Notes: generated by a model from the sequence alone, not told the origin. 8,155 nucleotides of DNA from Candidatus Omnitrophota bacterium (GCA_020057645.1 JAGVFL010000043.1:1-8155); one strand, 5' to 3'. Shown: positions 1 to 7,293, counted from the first letter of the stretch. Translations and numbers: made by a program.

Positions 1-31
1 ACTCTTTCCCTACACGACGCTCTTCCGATCT
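1..31 (+). other. Illumina TruSeq read-1 adapter remnant (sequencing artefact)
   Basis: These 31 bases match the last 31 of the 33 bases of the standard Illumina TruSeq universal / read-1 primer, ending in the characteristic GCTCTTCCGATCT. This is seen directly and recalled from common knowledge of the adapter. They are untrimmed library sequence at a contig end, not genomic DNA. The reading frame of the next gene happens to stay open through the adapter, so a gene caller may extend the protein into it wrongly. Confidence 0.97.
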
Positions 32-1378
32 ACAAAGGTGAATATTATCAAAGATAAAGCCGCTTTATACAATCTCTCGGTAGGCTCAATATCTCAGGCA
101 GCTCATATTGCCGTTAAAGGAGTTACAGCCACAAAGTTTAAAGAAGAAGGGAGAGAAATAAATATAAAAGTAAGACTCAGGGCTGAAGATAGAAAAAGAC
201 TTTCCAGCATCAGGAATATATTAATCCATTCGCCTTTAGGAATAGAAGTCCCGCTTTCAGAGGTCGCTTATATTTCTCACGGAGTCGGCCCAAGCGAGAT
301 AAAAAGGCTTGATCAGCAAAGAGTGATATTAATGACTGCGAATGTTACAGGCAGGCCTCTTGATAAGGTAATAGATGACGTCAATAAGACAATAGATTCC
401 ACAATGGCCAGATACGCTGATATCAAGAAACAGGCGGCGAAACAGGTTGAAAAGGATTTTACAATCGAGCTCGCCGGAGAAAATCAGGAAATGAAAGAAT
501 CGTTTTTAAGTTTGATGTTCGCTTTGATACTTTCAGTGCTTCTCGTGTATATGGTTATGGCCAGCGAATTTGAATCATTCTGGCAGCCTTTTATTATCAT
601 GTTTACCCTGCCGTTATCTTTAATAGGCGTTACGTGGGTTCTATTTTTAACGCACACGCCTATCAGCGTTATTGTTATATTGGGCGTAATCACGCTAGGC
701 GGAGTCGTAGTAGATAACGGGATTGTTTTGATAGATAAAATAAACAATCTCAGAATTGAAGGTAAAGATCTTGTAACAGCTGTAGTCCAGGCCGGGTCAA
801 ACAGATTAAGGCCTATAATGATGACTTCATTTACTACGGTTTTAGGGCTTCTTCCGTTAGCGCTTGGCCTTGGAGAGGGTTCTGAACTTCAGGCCCCCAT
901 GGCAATAACTGTAATGGGAGGCCTTACTGTCTGCACTTTTCTGACACTTTTTGTAATACCCGCGCTTTATGTTACAGCCGCGGAGTGGATAGAGAGAAGA
1001 AGGCCTCAAACTGTACCTATTGAGGCCCAGCCTGCGCCTGAACCTGTTAAAACAAAAGATATAATTGTAATGCCTTCAAAGGCCCTGGAAAAACTTTTTG
1101 TAGGGGAGGGTTTGAAACCAGCGCAAAACGAAGTAGGGGAGGGTTTGAAACCCTCCCCTACAGAAGAGGAAAAGCCAAGAGGCCCGTATCTTACCAAAAG
1201 GCAGAGCCGGTTATTAGAGCATATAAAAAAGACAGGGAGAATCACAAGAAAAGAATATTCGGATTTATTCAAGATATCGATACCTACTGCGGCGCGGGAT
1301 TTGAGATATCTCATGGATAAAGGATTTTTAAAAGCAGAAGGCCCGCTCGGGCCGGGAAGATGGTATGAATTGAAATGA
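32..1378 (+). CDS. RND efflux permease, C-terminal part (5' truncated), fused to a winged-helix domain
   Basis: This is the C-terminal end of an inner-membrane RND (AcrB/MdtB-like) proton-driven exporter. The true start lies beyond the contig edge; the GTG at 38 is only an internal valine codon. Numbering from that GTG, residues 1-150 are periplasmic porter/docking sequence. Residues 155-320 hold the last membrane helices, with the family signatures MVMASEFESF, VVVDNGIVLIDKIN and RLRPIMMTSFTT. R256 and T263 match AcrB R971 and T978, while D226 sits where AcrB has K940. A Pro/Glu-rich linker (about 321-383) contains two VGEGLKP repeats. Residues 384-446 then form a winged helix-turn-helix: helix TKRQSRLLEHIKK, recognition helix around IPTAARDLRYLMDKG and a Gly-rich wing ending GRWYELK. 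RND C-termini are cytoplasmic, so this domain could reach DNA. The stop overlaps the next gene by 4 bases (ATGA), so the two are co-translated. RND identity is near certain; the regulatory role is inference. Confidence 0.93.
   Translation, partial: TKVNIIKDKAALYNLSVGSISQAAHIAVKGVTATKFKEEGREINIKVRLRAEDRKRLSSIRNILIHSPLGIEVPLSEVAYISHGVGPSEIKRLDQQRVILMTANVTGRPLDKVIDDVNKTIDSTMARYADIKKQAAKQVEKDFTIELAGENQEMKESFLSLMFALILSVLLVYMVMASEFESFWQPFIIMFTLPLSLIGVTWVLFLTHTPISVIVILGVITLGGVVVDNGIVLIDKINNLRIEGKDLVTAVVQAGSNRLRPIMMTSFTTVLGLLPLALGLGEGSELQAPMAITVMGGLTVCTFLTLFVIPALYVTAAEWIERRRPQTVPIEAQPAPEPVKTKDIIVMPSKALEKLFVGEGLKPAQNEVGEGLKPSPTEEEKPRGPYLTKRQSRLLEHIKKTGRITRKEYSDLFKISIPTAARDLRYLMDKGFLKAEGPLGPGRWYELK
1100..1161 (+). 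repeat. REP-like palindromic repeat, one full and one partial copy, inside a gene
   Basis: Bases 1133-1161 form a 29-base palindrome, perfect except for the unpaired central G at 1147 (left arm GTAGGGGAGGGTTT, right arm AAACCCTCCCCTAC). Bases 1100-1119 repeat its first 20 bases exactly, but the right arm of that copy is missing. The copies start 33 bases apart, so both are read in the same frame, giving VGEGLKP twice. The element lies in the linker between the transporter and the winged-helix domain. It resembles short dispersed palindromes that spread in some bacterial genomes; dispersal in this genome cannot be judged from one window. In RNA it would fold into a very stable hairpin of about 13 bp. 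Confidence 0.85.
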
Positions 1379-4300
1379 GCCTTTCAAGTTATTCAGTCAA
1401 TAAGCCGGTAAGCATAACCATGCTTTTTATAGGCATTGTTATTGTAGGCGTTGTTTCTCTTACAAGGCTTCCTGTTGAATTGAAACCCAATATTTCCTAC
1501 GGAGATATAAGTATCATAGTGGCAGTAAGGGGCGGCATGCCTCCCCAGGAAGTCGAGAGCATGGTCACCAAGCCGATAGAAGAAGCCGTGTCTACGGTTA
1601 CCCATCTTGAAAATATCTATTCCACGTCAAAGGCAGGAGAATCCAGGATATGGCTTGAATTTGAGCCGGGCATTAATATGGATTTTGCAGCGCTGGAAAC
1701 AAGAGAAAAATTTTCCAAGATAAAAGACAAACTTCCCAAGGAAATTGAAAAACCAATATTGGCCCAATACAAGGAATCCGACACCCCCGTAATGATACTC
1801 GCGATTACAAGCAAGGCCCACACAGTAGAAACATTGAGAAGGGTTGTTGACGAACAGCTTAAGGAGAGGATCTTAAGGGTAGAAGGCGTGGCAAATGTAG
1901 ATGTGTACGGAGGGAGGGAAAGGAAGATCCTTGTTGAGATAGATCAGGCGAGGCTTCAGGCGCATCACGTGCCGATAGATTACGTAGTGAGTTCATTGGG
2001 CGCGAATAATTTCAGCCTTCTTTTAGGCGATCTTCCGAGAGAAAAGAATAAATATCTGATAAGGGCTTTAGGGACTTTTGAGAGCGTCAAGGATATAGAA
2101 AATATAGGCGTGAGCGTTACTCCGCAGGGTTCTGTGATTAAACTTAAGGATGTCGCGACCGTAAAAGATTCGTTCATGGAACCTGTAAGTTATGCCAGGA
2201 CTGATATAGAGCCTGTAGTTTCAATATATATCCAGAAGGAATCCACGGCTAATACTATAAAAGTAGTCGGCGGAATAAAAAAGGAGCTCAATCAGATTAA
2301 AAATATAATAGATAAGAATATCTATATAAAGACAACGCTTAATCAGGCGGATGTAATAAATGACGCGATAGACGCGGTAAAGAACTCTCTTATAAGCGGC
2401 GCGTTTCTCTCAATATTGATACTTTTGTTGACGCTGAGGGATCTGAGGCCGACTTTTATAATAGCTGTCACTATCCCGATCTCAGTCATGTTTACGTTTA
2501 TCCTCATGTATTTTCAAAGGCTTTCTTTGAACGTTATGACATTGAGCGGCCTCGCGCTCGGCATAGGCATGCTTGTGGATAATTCAATAGTAGTGCTTGA
2601 TAATGTGGATAAAAAGAGATCCAGGCTTTTGCCTTTACCGGGCTGGAGGGATAAGGATAAAAACGCGGTCATAGAAGGCGCTTCGGAAATGGGGCTGGCG
2701 ATAATCGCGTCTACCATAACTACCGCAATAGTATTTCTTCCGTTTGTATTTGTGAATAAAGAAACAAGGATGCTGTGGAGCGGGCTTGCTTTTACGGTTA
2801 CGTATTCTCTATTGACAAGTTTATTCGTGGCTATGACCCTGGTGCCTACTTTACTGAGCCAGATGGCACGTAAGCCGATAGAAAAAAAAGAACAGAAGAT
2901 GTCAAATAATAGCATAGCCCTTAAAATAAAAGGCTTGTATAGAAAAGGCCTGGTCACGGCTATCAGGTTCAGGTATGTATTGATCGCTTTTGCATTTTTG
3001 GCATTGGGCGTTGCGGCATTCTTTGGAATGAAGATAGATAAAGAATTCATGGTAGAGGCAGAAGAAGGCCGCTTTACGATTTTCGCTGAACTTGAACCAG
3101 GCGCTAAGTTGGACGTAACCGACAAAATGGCTAAAGAACTTGAAGACAGGCTGGCCAATATAAAAGAGATAAAGACATTCACGTCCAGGATCGAGCCCTG
3201 GTCTTCAAAAATTTACGTCAAATTAGTGCCCATAAAAGACAGGGCTACTACTACAAAAGAAGTAATGGACGCGATACGGACGGAAGGCGACGCGGTTGCC
3301 AGGCGTTATAAAGGAGGGTTTATATATTTTTCGGAATTGGAAGAAAGCGGTTTAAAGGAGCTGACCCTGGATTTATACGGGTATGATTACAAGGTATTAA
3401 AAGAGACAGCTATTTCAATGGCTACAAGGCTCGGCAGTATAGACGGCCTTCAGGACATCAGGATGTCCAGGATAAGCGGCAGGCCGGAGTGGCTTGTTAA
3501 AATAAATAAACAGCAGGCAGGTTCATTTGGGTTTACGACCCAGGAAGCGGCAGAGACTTTGCACGGAGAGATAAGAGGGCTGAGGGCCACGCTTTTTCAT
3601 ACTGAAGCGAGAGAAATAGAAACCGTTACTAGATTAGAAAAAAGATACAGGGAAAAGCTGGATGACGTAAGGAGGCTCAGTATATATACTCCTGAAGGAG
3701 AATCGATACTTTTGGAACAGATAGCGGATTTTGTGCCTGATATAGGCATGAGCGAGATTATAAGAAAAAATAAAACAAGGGTTGTGCACATAACCGCGAT
3801 GGTTTCAAAAGGTTCTCTACAGAAGGCAGTGGAAAAGGTAAAGGCGAGCCTGGGAGACATGGAATTTCCTAAAGATTATTACTGGAGAGTGGGCGGGGAT
3901 TACGAAAGGAACATTAAAAATGAAAAAGAATTATCAGCGTTCCCTTTTTTGCTGAAGTCCCCGTATGTTCAGATGCCGGGCGTTTTATGGATAACGTTAT
4001 TATTGGTTTTTATGGTGCTGGCGGCCTTGTTTGAATCATTTACCCAGCCTTTTGTAATACTTTTTTCAGTGCCGCTTGCGATAGTAGGCGTAGTTTCAGC
4101 CCTTTATATATCCCATAAGCCTATATCAAGAGGTGTTATTATAGGCGTTATAATGCTGGCCGGGATAGTTGTAAATAACGCCATCATTTTAGTAGACCGC
4201 ATTAATTTTTTAAGAACGACAAAAAACGGCAAAAGAACGGATAAATATCAGGAGATACTGCATTCGGCTATAATAGCAGGCGAAGACAGGTTCAGGCCTA

Positions 4301-4560
4301 TTTTTATGACAACAGCCACTACAATACTCGGGCTGGTTCCGATGGCATTTGACAGGAGTGAATCCGCAAATCTCTGGTCTCCTCTGGCAATAACCGTTAT
4401 CGGCGGGCTGACATCTTCTACGGTACTGACGCTATTTTTGGTACCGAGCGTTTATATGATCTTTGAGGATTTTAATAGCATGGTTTTTACGCCAAAACAA
4501 TTATTAGTATTTATTCAAAGAAAAATTTGTGGTATAATAATTCGTCCGCCAATGAAATGA
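1375..4560 (+). CDS. RND efflux permease (AcrB/MdtC family), complete
   Basis: This is a complete 1061-residue RND inner-membrane exporter, the usual length for the family. It should export hydrophobic or amphipathic compounds through a periplasmic adaptor and a TolC-like channel, powered by protons. The N-terminal membrane helix (about 10-30) is followed by the typical RLPVELKPNI. The first periplasmic porter region spans about 35-335 and the first helix block about 336-500. That block contains GIGMLVDNSIVVLDN, with D402 matching AcrB D407 and N403 in place of D408. A helix begins near 533, the second periplasmic region spans about 555-860, and the final helices about 865-1035 include FMVLAALFESF, GIVVNNAIILVDRIN and RFRPIFMTT. 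N934 replaces AcrB K940; R972 and T979 are kept. Compared with the preceding paralogue, about 14 extra residues lie just before the helix near 870. The start overlaps the previous stop (ATGA) without a clear ribosome site, indicating translational coupling. The two probably form an MdtBC-like mixed trimer. Substrate cannot be told from sequence. Confidence 0.96.
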   Translation: MSLSSYSVNKPVSITMLFIGIVIVGVVSLTRLPVELKPNISYGDISIIVAVRGGMPPQEVESMVTKPIEEAVSTVTHLENIYSTSKAGESRIWLEFEPGINMDFAALETREKFSKIKDKLPKEIEKPILAQYKESDTPVMILAITSKAHTVETLRRVVDEQLKERILRVEGVANVDVYGGRERKILVEIDQARLQAHHVPIDYVVSSLGANNFSLLLGDLPREKNKYLIRALGTFESVKDIENIGVSVTPQGSVIKLKDVATVKDSFMEPVSYARTDIEPVVSIYIQKESTANTIKVVGGIKKELNQIKNIIDKNIYIKTTLNQADVINDAIDAVKNSLISGAFLSILILLLTLRDLRPTFIIAVTIPISVMFTFILMYFQRLSLNVMTLSGLALGIGMLVDNSIVVLDNVDKKRSRLLPLPGWRDKDKNAVIEGASEMGLAIIASTITTAIVFLPFVFVNKETRMLWSGLAFTVTYSLLTSLFVAMTLVPTLLSQMARKPIEKKEQKMSNNSIALKIKGLYRKGLVTAIRFRYVLIAFAFLALGVAAFFGMKIDKEFMVEAEEGRFTIFAELEPGAKLDVTDKMAKELEDRLANIKEIKTFTSRIEPWSSKIYVKLVPIKDRATTTKEVMDAIRTEGDAVARRYKGGFIYFSELEESGLKELTLDLYGYDYKVLKETAISMATRLGSIDGLQDIRMSRISGRPEWLVKINKQQAGSFGFTTQEAAETLHGEIRGLRATLFHTEAREIETVTRLEKRYREKLDDVRRLSIYTPEGESILLEQIADFVPDIGMSEIIRKNKTRVVHITAMVSKGSLQKAVEKVKASLGDMEFPKDYYWRVGGDYERNIKNEKELSAFPFLLKSPYVQMPGVLWITLLLVFMVLAALFESFTQPFVILFSVPLAIVGVVSALYISHKPISRGVIIGVIMLAGIVVNNAIILVDRINFLRTTKNGKRTDKYQEILHSAIIAGEDRFRPIFMTTATTILGLVPMAFDRSESANLWSPLAITVIGGLTSSTVLTLFLVPSVYMIFEDFNSMVFTPKQLLVFIQRKICGIIIRPPMK
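4511..4538 (+). promoter_or_regulatory. Candidate extended -10 promoter for the coiled-coil / secretion operon
   Basis: A perfect sigma-70 -10 hexamer TATAAT lies at 4533-4538, preceded by TGG at 4530-4532, which makes the extended -10 motif TGnTATAAT. The -35 match is weak (TTATTC at 4511-4516, 16-base spacer), as is common for extended -10 promoters. Transcription would begin near 4545, right at the foot of the stem-loop described next, leaving a leader of about 43 bases before the ATG at 4588. It sits inside the last codons of the RND gene, so the downstream genes could be transcribed independently of efflux. The motif match is seen; activity is inferred. Confidence 0.5.
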
Positions 4561-4568
4561 TGGCGGAC
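4544..4568 (+). promoter_or_regulatory. Perfect 8-bp stem-loop spanning the RND stop codon
   Basis: GTCCGCCA (4544-4551) pairs perfectly with TGGCGGAC (4561-4568) across a 9-base loop that contains the RND stop codon TGA (4558-4560). No run of T follows, so it is not a typical rho-independent terminator. Because it lies between the candidate promoter and the Shine-Dalgarno at 4574, it would form the extreme 5' end of the downstream mRNA, where it could protect the transcript. Alternatively it could act as a 3' end or processing site for the RND mRNA. Confidence 0.5.
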
Positions 4569-4573
4569 TCATT

Positions 4574-4579
4574 AAGGAG
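4574..4579 (+). promoter_or_regulatory. Shine-Dalgarno for the coiled-coil gene
   Basis: AAGGAG ends 8 bases before the ATG at 4588. It is the only strong, well-spaced ribosome binding site in the window. The other starts have weak sites or depend on coupling to the gene before, which supports this gene as the first of a transcription unit. Confidence 0.8.
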
Positions 4580-4587
4580 ACAAAACT

Positions 4588-5769
4588 ATGGATAAAACAC
4601 TGCGGTCAATACTATGGATATTGATAGGATTGGTGGTGTTAAGCAGTTTCAGCACGGCTTGGTTTTTTCTTTCAAAGGAAAAGCTCTATAATGAATATAC
4701 GAATTTGGAGGAATTATTCAAGACTACCATGGATAAGCTGAGCGTAGAACTTGCCCTGGCAACCAAGGAAAAGACAGAATCAAAGTTGAAACTGCAGGCC
4801 ATAGAAGAAAGGTTTAATGCCCTGGAGGCGAGCCATTCTATCCTGAAGTCAGAACGCGAGACAGTGGCCGGCGAAAGGGATTCTGTGAAGAGGGAGCTCG
4901 CGAGCGTTAAAAAAGGAAAGGCATTTCTTGAGAAGAGATTGAAGGAAATGGAATCGGATATGTTCGTCGCAGGCCTTCTCAAGCAGAAGGTTGGCTTAGA
5001 GGTAGAGATAGAGAGATTGAAAAACGATATGGACCCGAAAGATCAGGAGATATCCAGATTAAAAGTTGAAAGCATGGATAAGGATGTAATGCTGGCCAAG
5101 TTGCAGGAAGAGAAGAACGCGATTGACCAGAAATTGAATAATTCCGAACAGGTTGCGCAGATTTTAAGCGGAGACCTTTTAAGGGAAAAATATGCCGGCA
5201 AAGAAGATAAAGCGATGTCTGAAAAGATCGCAACGGAGAATAACGCGCTTAAATCCAAGATATCAAAATTTGAAGGGATAGCAAAAGAATATAACAGCCT
5301 TCTGGCTGAAAAAGAAAACATGAATGCAAGGCTCGCCAGGCTTGAAAGCGATATAGAATATAAAGACCGGGAAATAAATAAATTCAAGGTTGCGCTTCAG
5401 GAAAATACGGCGGGATCCGGGGAAACAAGGGCGGAGGCTTATCATAGCCCTGAAGAAGTGGATTTGCCTCCTATCCGCGCCCAGAAAGTAGCCAAGCTGA
5501 CATCTCCTTCTTTGGAGCGTGCAGGCGAAACAACAGCCGGATTGAAAGGCAGGATTGTTACTATTAACAAAGAGCATAATTTTGTAGTCATAGACCTTGG
5601 CAAACAGGATGGGATTAATATAGGAAATAATTTTAATGTTTACAGGGGAGAGACATTGCTCGGCTCAGTAGAAATCATACAGGCGCGCGACAGGATTGCC
5701 GCGGCTAACATAAAAGATCTGAAGGAAGGAATGAGCATAGAGATCAATGACACTGTTGTAAAAAGATGA
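4588..5769 (+). CDS. Membrane-anchored coiled-coil protein with small C-terminal beta domain
   Basis: A 393-residue bitopic protein of unrecognised specific function. Residues 7-29 are one hydrophobic helix (ILWILIGLVVLSSFSTAWFF) after a short basic N-terminus, so most of the chain is probably periplasmic. Residues about 30-275 are charged heptad-rich sequence with almost no proline, expected to be a long coiled coil. Residues 276-317 are a Pro/Thr/Ala-rich linker. Residues 318-393 look like a small beta-barrel: GRIVTINKEHNFVVIDLGKQDGI is followed by an NNFNVYRGE strand and GSVEII. This pattern recalls the C-terminal domain of FlgT and similar 'hydrophobic strand, VIDLG, then Gly-x-x-x-Gly' modules. 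The layout (anchor, coiled coil, beta domain) is like MreC or the GspM/PilO-type inner-membrane assembly proteins. It precedes gspF by only three bases, so a role in assembling or aligning the secretion system is likely but inferred. Confidence 0.88.
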   Translation: MDKTLRSILWILIGLVVLSSFSTAWFFLSKEKLYNEYTNLEELFKTTMDKLSVELALATKEKTESKLKLQAIEERFNALEASHSILKSERETVAGERDSVKRELASVKKGKAFLEKRLKEMESDMFVAGLLKQKVGLEVEIERLKNDMDPKDQEISRLKVESMDKDVMLAKLQEEKNAIDQKLNNSEQVAQILSGDLLREKYAGKEDKAMSEKIATENNALKSKISKFEGIAKEYNSLLAEKENMNARLARLESDIEYKDREINKFKVALQENTAGSGETRAEAYHSPEEVDLPPIRAQKVAKLTSPSLERAGETTAGLKGRIVTINKEHNFVVIDLGKQDGINIGNNFNVYRGETLLGSVEIIQARDRIAAANIKDLKEGMSIEINDTVVKR

Positions 5770-5772
5770 GCG

Positions 5773-6852
5773 ATGGACTTTTCGAAATTTTCCGCGATAA
5801 TAAACCTCAAGAAAAAACCAAGCACAAAATCTCTCGTCTTATTTACTAGACAGCTTGCCACGCTTATAGCGGCAGGCCTGCCTCTTGTAAAAGCCCTCAG
5901 GACACTGCAGGATCAGCTGGAGGCCGGGGGGGCTTTAAAAGGCGCTATAAAATCAATAGCCGATGAAGTGGAAAGCGGTTCCAACTTTTCAGAGGCCCTG
6001 ACTCGTTTTCCCGGAGTGTTCCCGAATTTTTACATAAACATGATAAAGGCAGGAGAACTCGGAGGCATGCTGGAGGATATACTAAAGCGCTTGTCTGAGT
6101 TTCTGGATAAGACGCAGAAGCTGAAGGATAGGGTAAAATCAGCGCTCATGTATCCCATGTTTGTCATGATAGTAGCGGTGCTCATACTTATCATGTTGAT
6201 GGTGTTTGTCATTCCTACTTTTACAAGCATGTTTTCGGAGGTGGGAGGCAGCCTGCCGGTGCCTACCAAGATATTAATTGTCATAAGCGAGATCACGAGG
6301 CGCTTATGGTTCCTTATACCCCTTTTGCCCGTGGCTCTGATAGCGATATACAAAGCAATCATAAAAAATCCCAATAGAAGATTTGTAATTGATAAGATAA
6401 AATTGCGCACGCCTATTGTGGGAAATTTAATACAGCAGATCGCGGTTGCGAGATTTTCAAGGACCCTTGGGACGCTGCTTTCAAGCGGCGTTCCGATACT
6501 TGCCGCGCTTCAGACAGTAAGAGACACGATAGGCAATGAATTTATTGCCAGGGCGGTCATGCAGGTGCGGGATAGCATAAAAGAAGGAGAAAGCGTGTCA
6601 GGGCCTATGGAGGCGAGCAAGGCCTTTCCTCCGCTTGTCACAAAGATGGTTTCTATAGGCGAGGAGACAGGGGATTTGGCCAAGATGCTGATACAGATCG
6701 CGGATAATTATGAAGACGAGGTAGACGTGGCGGTAAGCGGCCTTACCTCTCTTCTTGAGCCGCTTCTTATAGTTTTTATGGGCATTATAGTAGGATTTAT
6801 CGTAGTTTCAATGTTTATGCCGTTATTTTCGCTGGCAAAACTTATAGAATAG
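5773..6852 (+). CDS. gspF: Type II secretion / type IV pilus platform protein GspF (PilC family), short form
   Basis: This is the polytopic inner-membrane platform protein on which the assembly ATPase acts to push pseudopilins out of the membrane. Two tandem T2SSF domains are visible: about 22-145 (FTRQLATLIAAGLPLVKALRTL, GSNFSEAL, FPGVFPNFYINMIKAGELGG) and about 224-346 (FSRTLGTLLSSGVPILAAL, FPPLVTKMVSIGEETGDL, ANYEDEV-like DNYEDEV). Membrane helices lie at about 127-149, 178-198 and 326-350, the usual three. At 359 residues it is some 40-50 shorter than typical members, because the N-terminal 'Y-x-A-x-x-x-x-G ... G-x-I-x-A' cytoplasmic segment is missing. No longer start is possible: the previous gene's stop lies in the same frame two codons upstream. 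There is no strong ribosome site, so translation probably depends on the preceding gene. It may equally serve a pilus-type system (PilC); neighbours favour a type II-like pseudopilus. Confidence 0.95.
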   Translation: MDFSKFSAIINLKKKPSTKSLVLFTRQLATLIAAGLPLVKALRTLQDQLEAGGALKGAIKSIADEVESGSNFSEALTRFPGVFPNFYINMIKAGELGGMLEDILKRLSEFLDKTQKLKDRVKSALMYPMFVMIVAVLILIMLMVFVIPTFTSMFSEVGGSLPVPTKILIVISEITRRLWFLIPLLPVALIAIYKAIIKNPNRRFVIDKIKLRTPIVGNLIQQIAVARFSRTLGTLLSSGVPILAALQTVRDTIGNEFIARAVMQVRDSIKEGESVSGPMEASKAFPPLVTKMVSIGEETGDLAKMLIQIADNYEDEVDVAVSGLTSLLEPLLIVFMGIIVGFIVVSMFMPLFSLAKLIE

Positions 6853-6912
6853 ACTGCTGCGAAGAGCCGAAGGCGACAAAACTGACATTGTCAAAAGTGT
6901 AACCTTAATACA

Positions 6913-7293
6913 ATGCGGAAAAATGGATTTTCACTTTTAGAACTTATTATCGCGATAGCTGTATTGGCTGTTGGTTTAGTGGGGGTGCTGCAGATATTTC
7001 CTATAGGCTTGAGGGCATCGCAGCGCGCAGGCATGATGACAAAGGCGTCTTTCCTGGCCCAGAATAAGATAGAAGACGTGAAACTTGCGGGATTTGACGC
7101 AATAACAGAGCTTCCTCCGAAAATACCTCTTTCAGGAAAAGACGGAGATTTTGAATGGGCTATAAAGATAGACGATGTTTCGCTTGAAGGAGTGGAATCA
7201 AGCTACGATATGAGAAAGGTTGTTGTGACTATCAGCTGGCCTGAACGCAATACCACGAGATCCAAAGATTTTATTATCTATGTCACTAAATAG
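6913..7293 (+). CDS. gspI: Prepilin-like protein, GspI / PilV type minor pseudopilin
   Basis: This 126-residue protein has a class III (prepilin peptidase) leader, MRKNG, cut before F6, with the conserved glutamate at +5 (E10) in FSLLELIIAIAVLAVGLVGV. It should be processed and methylated by PilD/GspO and placed near the pseudopilus tip. After the hydrophobic helix, the segment SFLAQNKIEDVKL and the late strands DFEWAIKI and VVVTISWPE match the GspI pattern. The length also fits GspI (about 120-125). A PilV-like type IV pilus role is the main alternative. It lies 60 bases after gspF with no obvious ribosome site. An in-frame TGA at 6883 rules out a longer start. Its 3' end overlaps the next gene by 14 bases, indicating coupling. 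Confidence 0.87.
   Translation: MRKNGFSLLELIIAIAVLAVGLVGVLQIFPIGLRASQRAGMMTKASFLAQNKIEDVKLAGFDAITELPPKIPLSGKDGDFEWAIKIDDVSLEGVESSYDMRKVVVTISWPERNTTRSKDFIIYVTK

Noticed and set aside
1340..1353. GGCCC-GCTC-GGGCC hairpin near the end of the first RND gene as a terminator
   Set aside because: Only a 5-bp stem with no T run, and it simply encodes the Gly-Pro-Leu-Gly-Pro-Gly wing; the next gene overlaps immediately.
2514..3182. Long minus-strand open frame (222 codons) opposite the second RND gene
   Set aside because: It is a low-complexity Ser/Ile/Leu-rich shadow of a well-supported coding frame, with no recognisable domain. The other minus-strand frames in the window are of the same kind.
5767..5775. 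The coiled-coil gene and gspF are in the same frame, separated only by TGA-GCG, suggesting readthrough or a recoded UGA giving one fusion protein
   Set aside because: UGA also ends both RND genes at sensible places. A fusion would put the GspF N-terminus in the periplasm after the single anchor helix, the wrong side for this family.
6883..6893. TGACA-T-TGTCA dyad and a CTGACA -35-like box in the gap before the GspI-like gene
   Set aside because: The arms are only 5 bases and common by chance. No acceptable -10 box follows at the right distance before the ATG at 6913.
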